Positions 26,519 through 35,326 of a DNA stretch of 64,000 nt are shown piece after piece; positions within the stretch are counted from its first letter, which is position 1, and each line of letters opens with the position of its first letter. Source of the DNA: Paraburkholderia bryophila. GTDB lineage: Bacteria > Pseudomonadota > Gammaproteobacteria > Burkholderiales > Burkholderiaceae. The notes beneath the pieces are model-generated. The model worked only from the letters and a program-made list of their open reading frames with translations. It did no database searches and was not told the DNA's origin. The translations under genes and the position numbers were made by a program. The stretch spans positions 1 to 64,000 of the forward strand of contig NZ_QLTK01000013.1 of NCBI RefSeq assembly GCF_003269035.1, read 5' to 3'.

Positions 26519-26727
26519 CCCTCTTTTATGGGAGCCCCGTCGCGGGCGAAGTTGGTGGGGGAAGCGGTTCGGGCGCCAGTCCGCTCCGTAGGATTCACCG
26601 GATTGCGATGGCGGGTTTCGTTTGCCGTCGCTGCTGTTCATACCCAAGCAGCCGATTGGCTGACGGGACCAAGACTGACCGGGTACGCCATGGTGGTGTG
26701 GCCGGATTAAGTTGGGAAAGATAAACC
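26519..26727 (+). promoter_or_regulatory. Leader of rplN
   Basis: About 200 transcribed bases between the promoter and rplN hold no gene with homology. TTGGGAAAG upstream of ATG 26728 is a weak ribosome site. I found no recognisable ribosomal protein binding motif, though a long leader suggests post-transcriptional control. Confidence 0.35.
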
Positions 26728-27096
26728 ATGATCCAGACCGAAACTCGGCTTGAAGTGGCCGACAACACGGGTGCACGTGAAGTCATGTGCATCAAGGTGC
26801 TCGGCGGCTCGAAGCGTCGTTATGCCAGCATTGGCGACATCATCAAGGTGACCGTCAAAGAAGCAACGCCGCGCGGGCGCGTGAAGAAAGGCGAGATTTA
26901 TAACGCCGTGGTGGTTCGCACCGCCAAGGGCGTGCGCCGTCAAGACGGCTCGCTGATCAAGTTTGATGGCAACGCCGCCGTGTTGTTGAATGCCAAGCTC
27001 GAACCTATTGGCACCCGTATTTTCGGGCCTGTCACGCGCGAGTTGCGCAGCGAACGATTCATGAAGATCGTTTCGCTGGCACCTGAAGTGCTGTAA
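26728..27096 (+). CDS. rplN: 50S ribosomal protein L14
   Basis: L14 (uL14) forms an intersubunit bridge. The 122-residue protein starts MIQTETRLEVADNTGAREVM and contains KRRYASIGDIIKVTVKEATPRG, both family hallmarks. It is the first gene of the spc-type group, separated from rpsQ by 290 bases and its own promoter. Confidence 0.99.
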   Translation: MIQTETRLEVADNTGAREVMCIKVLGGSKRRYASIGDIIKVTVKEATPRGRVKKGEIYNAVVVRTAKGVRRQDGSLIKFDGNAAVLLNAKLEPIGTRIFGPVTRELRSERFMKIVSLAPEVL

Positions 27097-27105
27097 GGAG
27101 TCGCG

Positions 27106-27414
27106 ATGAACAAGATTCGCAAAGGTGACGAAGTTATCGTCATCACCGGCAAAGATAAAGGCAAGCGCGGCGTCGTGCTGTCCGTTGGCGAAAGCAAAGT
27201 TATTGTCGAGGGCATCAATCTCGTCAAGAAACACGTCAAGCCGAACCCGATGAAGGGTACGACGGGCGGTGTGGAAGCCAAGACGATGCCGCTGCAAATT
27301 TCGAACGTCGCATTGGTCGACGCGAATGGCAAGGCGTCGCGTGTAGGCATCAAGGTCGAAGGAGACAAGAAAGTCCGTTTCCTTAAAACGACCGGTGCCG
27401 AGCTGAGCGCCTGA
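27106..27414 (+). CDS. rplX: 50S ribosomal protein L24
   Basis: L24 (uL24) starts large-subunit assembly and has a KOW motif, here KGDEVIVITGKDKGKRGVVL in residues 5-24. The 102-residue length is normal. AAGGAG lies before the ATG, 9 bases after rplN. Confidence 0.99.
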   Translation: MNKIRKGDEVIVITGKDKGKRGVVLSVGESKVIVEGINLVKKHVKPNPMKGTTGGVEAKTMPLQISNVALVDANGKASRVGIKVEGDKKVRFLKTTGAELSA

Positions 27415-27431
27415 CGCTGCGGAGTAAAAAA

Positions 27432-27971
27432 ATGGCTCGTTTGCAAGAGTTTTACAAAGACAAGGTTGTACCCGGCCTCATCGAGAAGTTCGGTTACAAG
27501 TCCGTGATGGAAGTGCCGCGTATCACCAAGATCACCCTGAACATGGGTCTTGGCGAAGCGGTCGCTGACAAGAAGATCATCGAAAACGCCGTCGGCGACC
27601 TGACGAAGATCGCAGGCCAGAAGCCGGTGATCACGAAGGCACGCAAGGCAATCGCTGGCTTCAAGATCCGTCAAGGCTATCCGATCGGTGCAATGGTGAC
27701 GTTGCGCGGTCAGGCAATGTACGAATTTCTGGATCGTTTCGTGACGGTTGCGCTCCCCCGTGTGCGCGACTTCCGTGGCGTGTCGGGTCGTGCGTTCGAT
27801 GGTCGTGGCAACTACAACATCGGTGTGAAAGAGCAGATCATTTTCCCCGAAATCGACTACGACAAGATCGACGCACTGCGTGGGCTGAACATCAGCATCA
27901 CGACGACTGCGAAGACCGACGACGAAGCAAAGGCTCTGCTCGCCAGCTTCAAGTTCCCGTTCAGAAACTGA
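27432..27971 (+). CDS. rplE: 50S ribosomal protein L5
   Basis: L5 (uL5) binds 5S rRNA in the central protuberance. The 179-residue protein contains the KPVITKARKAIAGFKIRQG segment near residue 72 and the C-terminal GLNISITTTAKTDDEAKALL. The spacing of 17 bases from rplX and 7 to rpsN keeps the operon compact. Confidence 0.99.
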   Translation: MARLQEFYKDKVVPGLIEKFGYKSVMEVPRITKITLNMGLGEAVADKKIIENAVGDLTKIAGQKPVITKARKAIAGFKIRQGYPIGAMVTLRGQAMYEFLDRFVTVALPRVRDFRGVSGRAFDGRGNYNIGVKEQIIFPEIDYDKIDALRGLNISITTTAKTDDEAKALLASFKFPFRN

Positions 27972-27978
27972 GGTTACC

Positions 27979-28284
27979 GTGGCTAAACTGGCACTGATCG
28001 AACGTGAAAAGAAGCGTGCTCGCCTCGCTGCTAAGTATGCTCCCAAGCGTGCGGAGTTGAAGGCGATCATTGGCGATATGAGCAAGTCGGACGAAGAGCA
28101 TTACGCAGCACGTCTGGAACTGCAACAACTGCCGCGCAACTCTAACCCGACCCGTAAGCGCAATCGTTGCGCAATTACCGGTCGTCCGCGCGGTACGTTC
28201 CGTAAATTCGGGCTGGCGCGTAACAAGATTCGCGAAATCGCGTTCCGCGGCGAGATCCCTGGCCTGACCAAGGCGAGCTGGTAA
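27979..28284 (+). CDS. rpsN: 30S ribosomal protein S14
   Basis: S14 (uS14) belongs to the small-subunit head. The 101-residue protein begins at GTG 27979 after GAGGTTACC and starts MAKLALIEREKKRARL. It is the long, zinc-free form: the segment RNRCAITGRPRGTFRKFGLARN has one Cys and lacks the CxxC pairs of the zinc form. The non-ATG start gives it modest initiation strength. Confidence 0.98.
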   Translation: MAKLALIEREKKRARLAAKYAPKRAELKAIIGDMSKSDEEHYAARLELQQLPRNSNPTRKRNRCAITGRPRGTFRKFGLARNKIREIAFRGEIPGLTKASW

Positions 28285-28298
28285 TAGGAGAAACGTAA

Positions 28299-28694
28299 AT
28301 GAGCATGAGTGATCCTATCGCCGATATGCTGACTCGCATCCGCAATGCGCAGATGGTTGAGAAAGTCTCGGTGACTATGCCCTCGTCGAAAGTCAAGGTT
28401 GCGATTGCGCAAGTCCTTAAGGACGAAGGCTATATCGATGATTTCGCAGTGAAGTCCGAAGGTGCGAAATCTGAATTGAACATCGTGTTGAAGTACTACG
28501 CTGGCCGTCCGGTGATCGAGCGCATTGAGCGCGTCTCGAAGCCTGGTCTGCGTGTGTACCGCGGCCGCAACGACATCCCGGTGGTCATGAATGGCCTCGG
28601 CGTGGCAATCGTGTCGACGCCGAAGGGCGTGATGACGGACCGTAAGGCGCGTGCAACGGGCGTTGGCGGCGAAGTCATCTGCTACGTCGCTTAA
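28299..28694 (+). CDS. rpsH: 30S ribosomal protein S8
   Basis: S8 (uS8) organises the 16S central domain and in E. coli represses the spc operon by binding near rplE. The 131-residue protein begins [20 protein letters not shown] and ends [16 protein letters not shown], typical of the family. AGGAGAAA precedes the ATG. Confidence 0.99.
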
Positions 28695-28712
28695 GGCCGA
28701 AAGGAGAGAAAC

Positions 28713-29243
28713 ATGTCTCGAGTAGGTAAAAGCCCGATCGCGCTGCAAGGCGCAGAAGTGGCCCTGAGCGACGAACGCATTACCGTCAAGGGTCCGCTGG
28801 GTACGATTTCGCAGGCTGCTAACAGCCTTGTGAAGGTGGTGAACGACAACGGCACGCTGAAATTCGAGCCGGCTGACGAAAGCCGCGAAGCGAATGCGAT
28901 GTCGGGCACGATGCGCGCACTGGTTGCGAACATGGTGAACGGCGTGACGAAGGGTTTCGAGCGCAAGCTGACGCTGGTTGGCGTCGGTTACCGCGCACAG
29001 GCGCAAGGCGACAAGCTGAACCTGTCGCTGGGTTTCTCGCACCCCGTGGTGCACCAGATGCCGGAAGGCGTCAAGGCTGAAACCCCGACGCAAACCGAAA
29101 TCGTGATCAAGGGGATCAATAAGCAACAAGTTGGCCAGGTCGCTGCAGAAGTGCGCGGCTATCGCCCGCCGGAGCCCTACAAGGGCAAGGGTGTGCGTTA
29201 CGCCAACGAGGTTGTGATCCTCAAAGAAACGAAGAAGAAGTAA
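28713..29243 (+). CDS. rplF: 50S ribosomal protein L6
   Basis: L6 (uL6) lies near the sarcin-ricin loop. The 176-residue protein begins MSRVGKSPIALQGAEVAL. The two repeats of its fold are visible, with KLTLVGVGYRAQAQGDKLNL near 88 and the C-terminal GYRPPEPYKGKGVRYANEV. AAAGGAGAG supports the start. Confidence 0.99.
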   Translation: MSRVGKSPIALQGAEVALSDERITVKGPLGTISQAANSLVKVVNDNGTLKFEPADESREANAMSGTMRALVANMVNGVTKGFERKLTLVGVGYRAQAQGDKLNLSLGFSHPVVHQMPEGVKAETPTQTEIVIKGINKQQVGQVAAEVRGYRPPEPYKGKGVRYANEVVILKETKKK

Positions 29244-29255
29244 GGGTGCGCAATC

Positions 29256-29621
29256 ATGGATAAGACTCAATCTCGCCTGCGCCGCGCTCGTCAGACGCGT
29301 ATCAAGATCGCTGAGCTGCAGGTCGCGCGTCTCGCCGTGCATCGCACGAACACGCACATCTATGCGCAAGTGTTCTCGCCTTGCGGCACCAAGGTGCTCG
29401 CTAGCGCGTCGACGCTCGAAGCCGAAGTGCGTGCGCAACTCGCTGATCAGACGGGCAAGGGCGGCAACGTCGCTGCTGCTACTCTGATTGGTAAGCGCAT
29501 TGCAGAAAAGGCTAAGGCTGCCGGCATCGAATCCGTCGCCTTCGACCGTTCGGGTTTCCGTTACCACGGCCGCGTGAAAGCGCTGGCTGATGCGGCGCGC
29601 GAAGCCGGACTCAAGTTCTAA
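29256..29621 (+). CDS. rplR: 50S ribosomal protein L18
   Basis: L18 (uL18) binds 5S rRNA with L5. The 121-residue protein has the basic start MDKTQSRLRRARQTRIKI and the conserved ending FDRSGFRYHGRVKALADAAR. The AAGGGTG ribosome site follows the rplF stop by a few bases. Confidence 0.99.
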   Translation: MDKTQSRLRRARQTRIKIAELQVARLAVHRTNTHIYAQVFSPCGTKVLASASTLEAEVRAQLADQTGKGGNVAAATLIGKRIAEKAKAAGIESVAFDRSGFRYHGRVKALADAAREAGLKF

Positions 29622-29635
29622 GGGAAGAATTCGTC

Positions 29636-30154
29636 ATGGCAAAGATGCAAGCGAAAGTTCAGGCTGACGAACGCGACGACGGCCTTCGTGAAAAAATGAT
29701 TTCGGTCAATCGCGTGACCAAGGTCGTGAAGGGTGGCCGGATTCTCGGTTTCGCCGCTCTGACCGTGGTTGGCGACGGTGATGGCCGCGTCGGTATGGGC
29801 AAGGGCAAGGCGAAGGAAGTGCCGGTTGCTGTTCAGAAGGCGATGGAACAGGCTCGCCGCAACATGTTCAAGGTGCCGTTGAAGAACGGGACTCTGCAAC
29901 ACGAAGTGCACGGTAAGCACGGCGCATCGATGGTCCTCTTGGCTCCGGCCAAGGACGGTACTGGTGTGATCGCTGGCGGTCCGATGCGCGCAGTGTTCGA
30001 CGTGATGGGCGTGCAGAACGTTGTGGCCAAGAGCCACGGTTCGACGAACCCGTATAACCTCGTTCGTGCAACGCTCGACGGTCTGCGCAAGCAGTCGACG
30101 CCGGGTGATATCGCGGCGAAGCGCGGCAAGTCCGTCGAAGATATTCTGGGCTAA
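29636..30154 (+). CDS. rpsE: 30S ribosomal protein S5
   Basis: S5 (uS5) acts in decoding accuracy and mRNA unwinding. The 172-residue protein has the VNRVTKVVKGGRILGFAAL segment near residue 24, where spectinomycin resistance changes occur, in its normal form, and GGPMRAVFDVMGVQNVVAKS near 115. Start and spacing (14 bases from rplR) fit the operon. Confidence 0.99.
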   Translation: MAKMQAKVQADERDDGLREKMISVNRVTKVVKGGRILGFAALTVVGDGDGRVGMGKGKAKEVPVAVQKAMEQARRNMFKVPLKNGTLQHEVHGKHGASMVLLAPAKDGTGVIAGGPMRAVFDVMGVQNVVAKSHGSTNPYNLVRATLDGLRKQSTPGDIAAKRGKSVEDILG

Positions 30155-30164
30155 GGTGGACACC

Positions 30165-30347
30165 ATGTCTGATAAAACTGTCAAGGTCCAGCTCGTCAAG
30201 AGCCTGATCGGCACCCGTGAAACGCATCGTGCAACGGTGCGTGGTTTGGGCCTGCGCCGACTCAACTCGGTTAGCGAGTTGCAGGACACGCCGGCTGTGC
30301 GTGGCATGATCAACAAGGTTTCGTACCTCGTTAAGGTCATCAGCTAA
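30165..30347 (+). CDS. rpmD: 50S ribosomal protein L30
   Basis: L30 (uL30) is a small large-subunit protein. The ATG at 30165 yields 60 residues, MSDKTVKVQLVKSLIGTRET and so on, the family length; longer in-frame starts lie inside rpsE and are rejected. AAGGTGG upstream supports it. rplO follows after 29 bases. Confidence 0.97.
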   Translation: MSDKTVKVQLVKSLIGTRETHRATVRGLGLRRLNSVSELQDTPAVRGMINKVSYLVKVIS

Positions 30348-30376
30348 GCGGCTGACCAGGACTCAAGGAGTTGATA

Positions 30377-30811
30377 ATGGAATTGAATAACCTGAAGCCG
30401 GCTGAAGGCGCGAAGCACGCAAAGCGTCGCGTTGGTCGCGGCATCGGCTCCGGCCTAGGCAAGACCGCCGGCCGTGGTCACAAGGGTCAGAAGTCGCGTT
30501 CGGGCGGCTTTCACAAGGTTGGCTTCGAAGGCGGTCAAATGCCGCTGCAGCGTCGCCTGCCGAAGCGTGGCTTTACCTCGCTGACGAAGGAATTCGTTGG
30601 TGAAGTGCGCCTCTCTGATCTCGAGAAGCTGCCGGTCGACGAAATCGATCTGTTGGCTCTGAAACAAGCCGGCCTGATTGGCGAGATGATCACGAGTGCC
30701 AAGATCATCAAAACCGGCGAGTTGAAGCGCAAGGTCGTTGTGAAGGGTCTGGGTGCGACGAAGGGTGCGCGCGCTGCTATCGAAGCAGCCAGCGGCTCGT
30801 TCGCCGAGTAA
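30377..30811 (+). CDS. rplO: 50S ribosomal protein L15
   Basis: L15 (uL15) binds several rRNA domains late in assembly. The ATG at 30377 gives 144 residues beginning MELNNLKPAEGAKHAKRRVG with the glycine-rich GRGIGSGLGKTAGRGHKGQ segment. AAGGAG (30365-30370) is about 6 bases upstream; an in-frame TTG at 30371 is too near it. Confidence 0.98.
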   Translation: MELNNLKPAEGAKHAKRRVGRGIGSGLGKTAGRGHKGQKSRSGGFHKVGFEGGQMPLQRRLPKRGFTSLTKEFVGEVRLSDLEKLPVDEIDLLALKQAGLIGEMITSAKIIKTGELKRKVVVKGLGATKGARAAIEAASGSFAE

Positions 30812-30859
30812 CGCGCAAGTCGATTTTGCCGTCACTAGCATTAGCATCGGAGAAGGTAC

Positions 30860-32206
30860 TTGGCTAACAGTCCGAGTCTCGCAAAACCCGGTCGCGGCGC
30901 GGCGAAGTTTGGCGATCTGCGTCGGCGAGCAGTGTTTTTGCTGCTGGCGTTGATCGTCTATCGTATCGGCGCGCATATTCCGGTGCCGGGTATTGACCCG
31001 GACCAACTGGCAAAGTTGTTCCAAAGCCAGTCTGGCGGCATCCTTGGCATGTTCAACATGTTTTCGGGTGGTGCGCTTTCGCGGTTCACGATTTTTGCGC
31101 TGGGGATCATGCCGTACATTTCGGCGTCGATCATCATGCAGCTGCTGGCGATTGTGTCGCCGCAGCTGGAGGCGTTAAAAAAGGAAGGGCAGGCGGGACA
31201 GCGGAAGATTACGCAGTACACGCGTATCTTCACGGTTCTGCTGGCGACGTTCCAAGCATTCGGCATTGCCGTCGCACTGGAAAATCAGCCGGGCCTAGTG
31301 ATCGATCCGGGGATGGTGTTTCGTTTGACGACGGTCGTGACGCTGGTGACTGGCACAATGTTCCTGATGTGGCTGGGTGAGCAGATCACGGAGCGGGGGC
31401 TTGGCAACGGTATCTCGATCATCATTTTCGGTGGTATTGCGGCCGGTTTCCCGAACGCGATCGGTGGTCTTTTCGAACTGGTGCGAACCGGTTCGATGAG
31501 CATCATCTCGGCGATTATCGTGGTCGCGCTGATTGCTGCAGTGACGTATCTGGTGGTGTTCATTGAGCGCGGCCAGCGCAAGATTCTTGTGAATTACGCC
31601 AAGCGGCAAGTCGGCAACAAGATTTACGGCGGACAGTCCTCGCATTTGCCGCTGAAGTTGAACATGTCGGGTGTGATTCCGCCGATCTTTGCATCGTCGA
31701 TCATTCTCTTCCCGGCAACCATCCTGAACTGGTTTAGTTCGGGGTCGCGTACCAGCTGGTTCGCAGACACGCTGCACAACGTGGCCGAAGCTCTTAAGCC
31801 CGGTCAACCCGTGTACGTGTTGTTGTACGCGTTGGCGATCGTCTTTTTCTGTTTCTTTTACACCGCGTTGGTGTTCAACAGCAGAGAAACGGCCGACAAC
31901 CTGAAGAAGAGTGGCGCTTTCGTCCCAGGCATCCGCCCGGGCGATCAAACGGCGCGATACATTGACCGCATCCTTACGCGTCTAACGCTGGCCGGTGCGA
32001 TCTATATCGTGTTTGTTTGTCTGCTGCCCGAGTTTCTGGTACTGCGCTGGAACGTGCCGTTTTATTTTGGTGGAACGTCGCTGCTGATCATTGTCGTCGT
32101 CACAATGGATTTCATGGCGCAGGTGCAGTCGTACGTTATGTCGCAACAGTATGAATCGCTGCTGAAGAAGGCTAATTTCAAAGGCGGCGGCGTCCCGATG
32201 CGTTGA
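30860..32206 (+). CDS. secY: Preprotein translocase subunit SecY
   Basis: SecY is the channel of the Sec export system in the inner membrane. The 448-residue protein has ten hydrophobic segments; the plug region carries GGILGMFNMFSGGALSRFTI near residue 57, and a basic loop with ERGQRKILVNYAKRQVG lies near 234. It starts at TTG 30860 behind GGAGAAGG and reads MANSPSLAKPGRGAAKFGD. The TTG start is unusual for a highly expressed operon and may limit synthesis. It works with SecE encoded at 1968. Confidence 0.97.
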   Translation: MANSPSLAKPGRGAAKFGDLRRRAVFLLLALIVYRIGAHIPVPGIDPDQLAKLFQSQSGGILGMFNMFSGGALSRFTIFALGIMPYISASIIMQLLAIVSPQLEALKKEGQAGQRKITQYTRIFTVLLATFQAFGIAVALENQPGLVIDPGMVFRLTTVVTLVTGTMFLMWLGEQITERGLGNGISIIIFGGIAAGFPNAIGGLFELVRTGSMSIISAIIVVALIAAVTYLVVFIERGQRKILVNYAKRQVGNKIYGGQSSHLPLKLNMSGVIPPIFASSIILFPATILNWFSSGSRTSWFADTLHNVAEALKPGQPVYVLLYALAIVFFCFFYTALVFNSRETADNLKKSGAFVPGIRPGDQTARYIDRILTRLTLAGAIYIVFVCLLPEFLVLRWNVPFYFGGTSLLIIVVVTMDFMAQVQSYVMSQQYESLLKKANFKGGGVPMR

Positions 32207-32214
32207 AAGGACTT

Positions 32215-32433
32215 ATGGCCAAAGACGATGTTATCCAGATGCAGGGTGAAGTCATCGAAAACCTGCCTAACGCTACCTTCAGGGTGAAGCTGGAAAACGG
32301 CCATGTCGTATTGGGACACATATCCGGCAAGATGCGGATGCACTACATCCGAATCTTGCCGGGCGACAAGGTGACGGTTGAATTGACGCCTTACGATCTG
32401 TCGCGTGCGCGGATCGTGTTCCGGGCGAAGTGA
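32215..32433 (+). CDS. infA: Translation initiation factor IF-1
   Basis: IF-1 binds the A site during initiation. The ATG at 32215 gives 72 residues, MAKDDVIQMQGEVIENLPN and an OB fold with SGKMRMHYIRILPGDKV. AAAGGA lies 3-8 bases before it. It follows secY by 8 bases, a common placement in betaproteobacteria. Confidence 0.97.
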   Translation: MAKDDVIQMQGEVIENLPNATFRVKLENGHVVLGHISGKMRMHYIRILPGDKVTVELTPYDLSRARIVFRAK

Positions 32434-32453
32434 TTTGAAAAAAGGGTAATATC

Positions 32454-32570
32454 ATGAAAGTGATGGCATCGGTTAAGCGCATTTGCCGCAATTGCAAGAT
32501 CATCAAGCGCAAAGGCGTTGTGCGCGTGATTTGCAGCTCTGATCCGCGCCACAAACAGCGTCAAGGCTGA
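32454..32570 (+). CDS. rpmJ: 50S ribosomal protein L36
   Basis: L36 (bL36) is a tiny zinc-binding protein. The reading frame from ATG 32454 to TGA 32568-32570 encodes 38 residues, [20 protein letters not shown] and so on. The zinc ligands C11, C14, C27 and H33 are all visible, so this is the zinc-containing form. It lies in the 179-base gap between infA and rpsM, the usual position. Confidence 0.96.
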
Positions 32571-32612
32571 ACGCCACGCTTTTTGCTAGCGCTTTTTGTT
32601 TGAGGAAAAACA

Positions 32613-32978
32613 ATGGCTCGTATCGCAGGGGTTAACATCCCGAATCACCAGCATACCGAAATCGGCCTGACGGCTATTTATGGTGTCGGCCGCACGCGCT
32701 CGCGCGACATTTGCGTCGCTGCTGGTGTGGCATTTTCGAAGAAGGTCAAGGACCTGAACGACGCAGACCTCGAAAAGCTGCGTGAAGAAGTCGGCAAGTT
32801 CATCGTTGAAGGCGATCTGCGCCGTGAAACGACGATGAACATCAAGCGCCTGATGGATCTCGGCTGCTACCGTGGCGTGCGGCATCGTAAGGGCTTGCCC
32901 CTGCGCGGCCAACGTACGCGTACGAATGCCCGTACGCGCAAGGGTCCGCGTCGTGCAGCGCAATCGCTGAAGAAGTAA
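32613..32978 (+). CDS. rpsM: 30S ribosomal protein S13
   Basis: S13 (uS13) sits on the head and makes a bridge to L5. The 121-residue protein starts MARIAGVNIPNHQHTEIGLT and ends with the basic tail RTRTNARTRKGPRRAAQSLKK. It opens the alpha-type group rpsM-rpsK-rpsD-rpoA-rplQ. TTTGAGGAAAA precedes the start. Confidence 0.99.
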   Translation: MARIAGVNIPNHQHTEIGLTAIYGVGRTRSRDICVAAGVAFSKKVKDLNDADLEKLREEVGKFIVEGDLRRETTMNIKRLMDLGCYRGVRHRKGLPLRGQRTRTNARTRKGPRRAAQSLKK

Positions 32979-33006
32979 GCGGAACTGACAGTTACAGGAA
33001 AACGTA

Positions 33007-33411
33007 ATGGCTAAGGCTTCGAACAACTCCGCGGCGCAACGCGTTCGCAAGAAGGTCAAGAAGAACGTCGCCGAGGGCGTGGTTCACGTTCACGCGTCGT
33101 TCAACAACACCATCATCACGATCACCGATCGCCAAGGCAATGCACTTGCTTGGGCAACGTCGGGTGGTCAAGGCTTCAAGGGTTCGCGTAAATCGACCCC
33201 GTTTGCAGCTCAGGTGGCAGCCGAATCGGCGGGTCGCGTGGCGATGGAATACGGCGTGAAGAACCTCGAAGTGCGGATCAAGGGTCCCGGTCCTGGCCGT
33301 GAGTCGGCGGTGCGCGCGTTGCATGGTCTTGGCATCAAGATCACCGCGATCTCCGACGTGACTCCGGTCCCGCATAACGGCTGCCGTCCGCCGAAGCGTC
33401 GTCGTATCTAA
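33007..33411 (+). CDS. rpsK: 30S ribosomal protein S11
   Basis: S11 (uS11) forms part of the platform near the E site. The 134-residue protein includes GVVHVHASFNNTIITITDRQG near residue 25 and the C-terminal DVTPVPHNGCRPPKRRRI, both family motifs. It follows rpsM by 28 bases. Confidence 0.99.
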   Translation: MAKASNNSAAQRVRKKVKKNVAEGVVHVHASFNNTIITITDRQGNALAWATSGGQGFKGSRKSTPFAAQVAAESAGRVAMEYGVKNLEVRIKGPGPGRESAVRALHGLGIKITAISDVTPVPHNGCRPPKRRRI

Positions 33412-33430
33412 GACGCCGATTTTACGAGCG

Positions 33431-33457
33431 CCTGTTGCCGCCCTGTGCGGCGGCAGG
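33431..33457 (+). other. Hairpin between rpsK and rpsD
   Basis: An 11-bp GC-rich stem with two G-T pairs joins 33431-33441 to 33447-33457 in the 147-base rpsK-rpsD gap. No T run follows. S4 is the autoregulator of this operon in E. coli, but binding here is untested. Confidence 0.4.
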
Positions 33458-33558
33458 CCGCTTGTGCTATTGAACTGACTAAGCCCACCGTTCGACCCAA
33501 AGGGTTCGAACTAGCGTGAGTGCAAGCACTTACGTGATTAATCATAGAAGGAATCAAC

Positions 33559-34182
33559 GTGGCACGTTATATCGGCCCTAAGGCCAAGCTGTCCCGCCGT
33601 GAAGGCACTGACCTCTTCCTGAAGAGCGCCCGTCGTTCGCTCGCTGACAAGTGCAAGCTTGACAGCAAGCCTGGTCAACATGGCCGCACTTCGGGTGCAC
33701 GTACGTCCGATTACGGCACGCAGCTGCGCGAAAAGCAAAAAGTGAAGCGCATCTATGGCGTTCTCGAGCGTCAATTCCGTCGTTATTTCGCTGAAGCCGA
33801 TCGCCTGAAGGGCAACACGGGTGAAAACCTGCTGCAGTTGCTCGAATCGCGTCTGGACAACGTCGTGTATCGCATGGGCTTCGGCTCGACGCGTGCTGAA
33901 GCGCGTCAGCTGGTCAGCCACAAGGCGATCACGGTGAACGGCGTCGTGTCGAACATCCCGTCGATGCAAGTGAAGGCAGGCGACGTCGTTGCCGTGCGCG
34001 AACAGAAAAAGAAGCAAGCGCGTATTCTCGAAGCGCTGTCGCTGGCTGAGCAAGGCGGTCTGCCGAGCTGGGTCGCTGTGGATTCGAAGAAGTTCGAAGG
34101 CACGTTCAAGTCGAAGCCGGAACGCAGCGACATCGCTGGCGATATCAACGAAAGCCTGATCGTCGAATTGTATTCGCGGTAA
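33559..34182 (+). CDS. rpsD: 30S ribosomal protein S4
   Basis: S4 (uS4) nucleates the body of the small subunit and represses the alpha operon in E. coli. The 207-residue protein begins MARYIGPKAKLSRREGTDLF and has the S4 RNA-binding domain near residues 95-160, including MGFGSTRAEARQLVSHKAIT. No zinc cluster is present in the N-terminal part, as in the zinc-free form. GAAGGAA precedes the GTG start at 33559. Confidence 0.98.
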   Translation: MARYIGPKAKLSRREGTDLFLKSARRSLADKCKLDSKPGQHGRTSGARTSDYGTQLREKQKVKRIYGVLERQFRRYFAEADRLKGNTGENLLQLLESRLDNVVYRMGFGSTRAEARQLVSHKAITVNGVVSNIPSMQVKAGDVVAVREQKKKQARILEALSLAEQGGLPSWVAVDSKKFEGTFKSKPERSDIAGDINESLIVELYSR

Positions 34183-34306
34183 TCGGATTAATGGCCGGGG
34201 CACCCCGATTGCGTTGCGCAAGGGGGCGTCTCGGCTGTTTATTTTCAGGTTGTTACCGGTCAGCCTTATCGGTGTAACGAGCCGAGGGTATTGAAAAGGA
34301 AAACCT

Positions 34307-35284
34307 ATGCAAACCAGTTTGTTGAAGCCCAAGATCATCGCAGTTGAATCGCTTGGCGAGAGCCATGCGAAAGTGGTCATGGAACCGTTTGAACGCGGTT
34401 ACGGCCACACCTTGGGTAACGCGCTTCGGCGCGTGCTGTTGTCGTCGATGATCGGCTATGCACCGACCGAAGTGACGATCGCAGGCGTCGTACATGAATA
34501 TTCGACGCTCGACGGTGTGCAGGAGGATGTGGTCAACCTGTTGTTGAACCTGAAGGGCGTGGTCTTCAAGCTGCATAACCGTGACGAAGTGACGGTTACG
34601 CTGCGCAAGGATGGCGAAGGCGTAGTCACCGCTGGCGACATCGAACTCGCACACGATTGCGAGGTGATCAACCCGGATCACGTGATTGCGCATCTGTCGA
34701 AGGGCGGTAAGCTCGACGTTCAGATCAAGGTCGAAAAGGGCCGCGGCTATGTGCCGGGCAATGTCCGTCGTTATGGCGAAGAGTCGGCCAAGATCATCGG
34801 CCGTATCGTGCTGGACGCGTCGTTCTCGCCGGTTCGCCGCGTGAGCTACGCCGTTGAAAGCGCTCGCGTCGAACAGCGTACCGACCTCGACAAGCTTGTG
34901 ATGAACATCGAAACGAACGGTGTGATCTCGCCGGAAGAAGCGATCCGCCAATCGGCTCGCATTCTGGTCGATCAACTGTCCGTGTTTGCTGCTCTGGAAG
35001 GCACCGAAGCAACGGCGGAAGCGCCGTCGCGTGCGCCGCAGATCGATCCGATCCTGCTGCGTCCGGTCGATGATCTCGAACTGACGGTTCGTTCCGCGAA
35101 CTGCCTGAAGGCCGAGAACATTTACTACATCGGCGATCTGATCCAGCGCACGGAAAACGAACTGCTCAAGACCCCGAATCTGGGTCGCAAGTCGTTGAAC
35201 GAAATCAAGGAAGTACTGGCGTCGCGTGGTTTGACGCTTGGCATGAAGCTCGAAAACTGGCCGCCGGCAGGTCTGGACAAGTAA
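34307..35284 (+). CDS. rpoA: RNA polymerase subunit alpha
   Basis: Alpha dimers scaffold RNA polymerase, and the C-terminal domain contacts UP elements and activators. The 325-residue protein has the N-terminal dimer domain with RGYGHTLGNALRRVLLSSM near residue 31 and the C-terminal domain (about 245-325) with ELTVRSANCLKAENIYYIGD. AAAAGGAAA lies before the ATG. A strong terminator hairpin follows 42 bases after the stop. Confidence 0.99.
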   Translation: MQTSLLKPKIIAVESLGESHAKVVMEPFERGYGHTLGNALRRVLLSSMIGYAPTEVTIAGVVHEYSTLDGVQEDVVNLLLNLKGVVFKLHNRDEVTVTLRKDGEGVVTAGDIELAHDCEVINPDHVIAHLSKGGKLDVQIKVEKGRGYVPGNVRRYGEESAKIIGRIVLDASFSPVRRVSYAVESARVEQRTDLDKLVMNIETNGVISPEEAIRQSARILVDQLSVFAALEGTEATAEAPSRAPQIDPILLRPVDDLELTVRSANCLKAENIYYIGDLIQRTENELLKTPNLGRKSLNEIKEVLASRGLTLGMKLENWPPAGLDK

Positions 35285-35326
35285 GTCGAGAGTCATACCG
35301 GGACAGAACCCGCTGCTGCACTGGCA

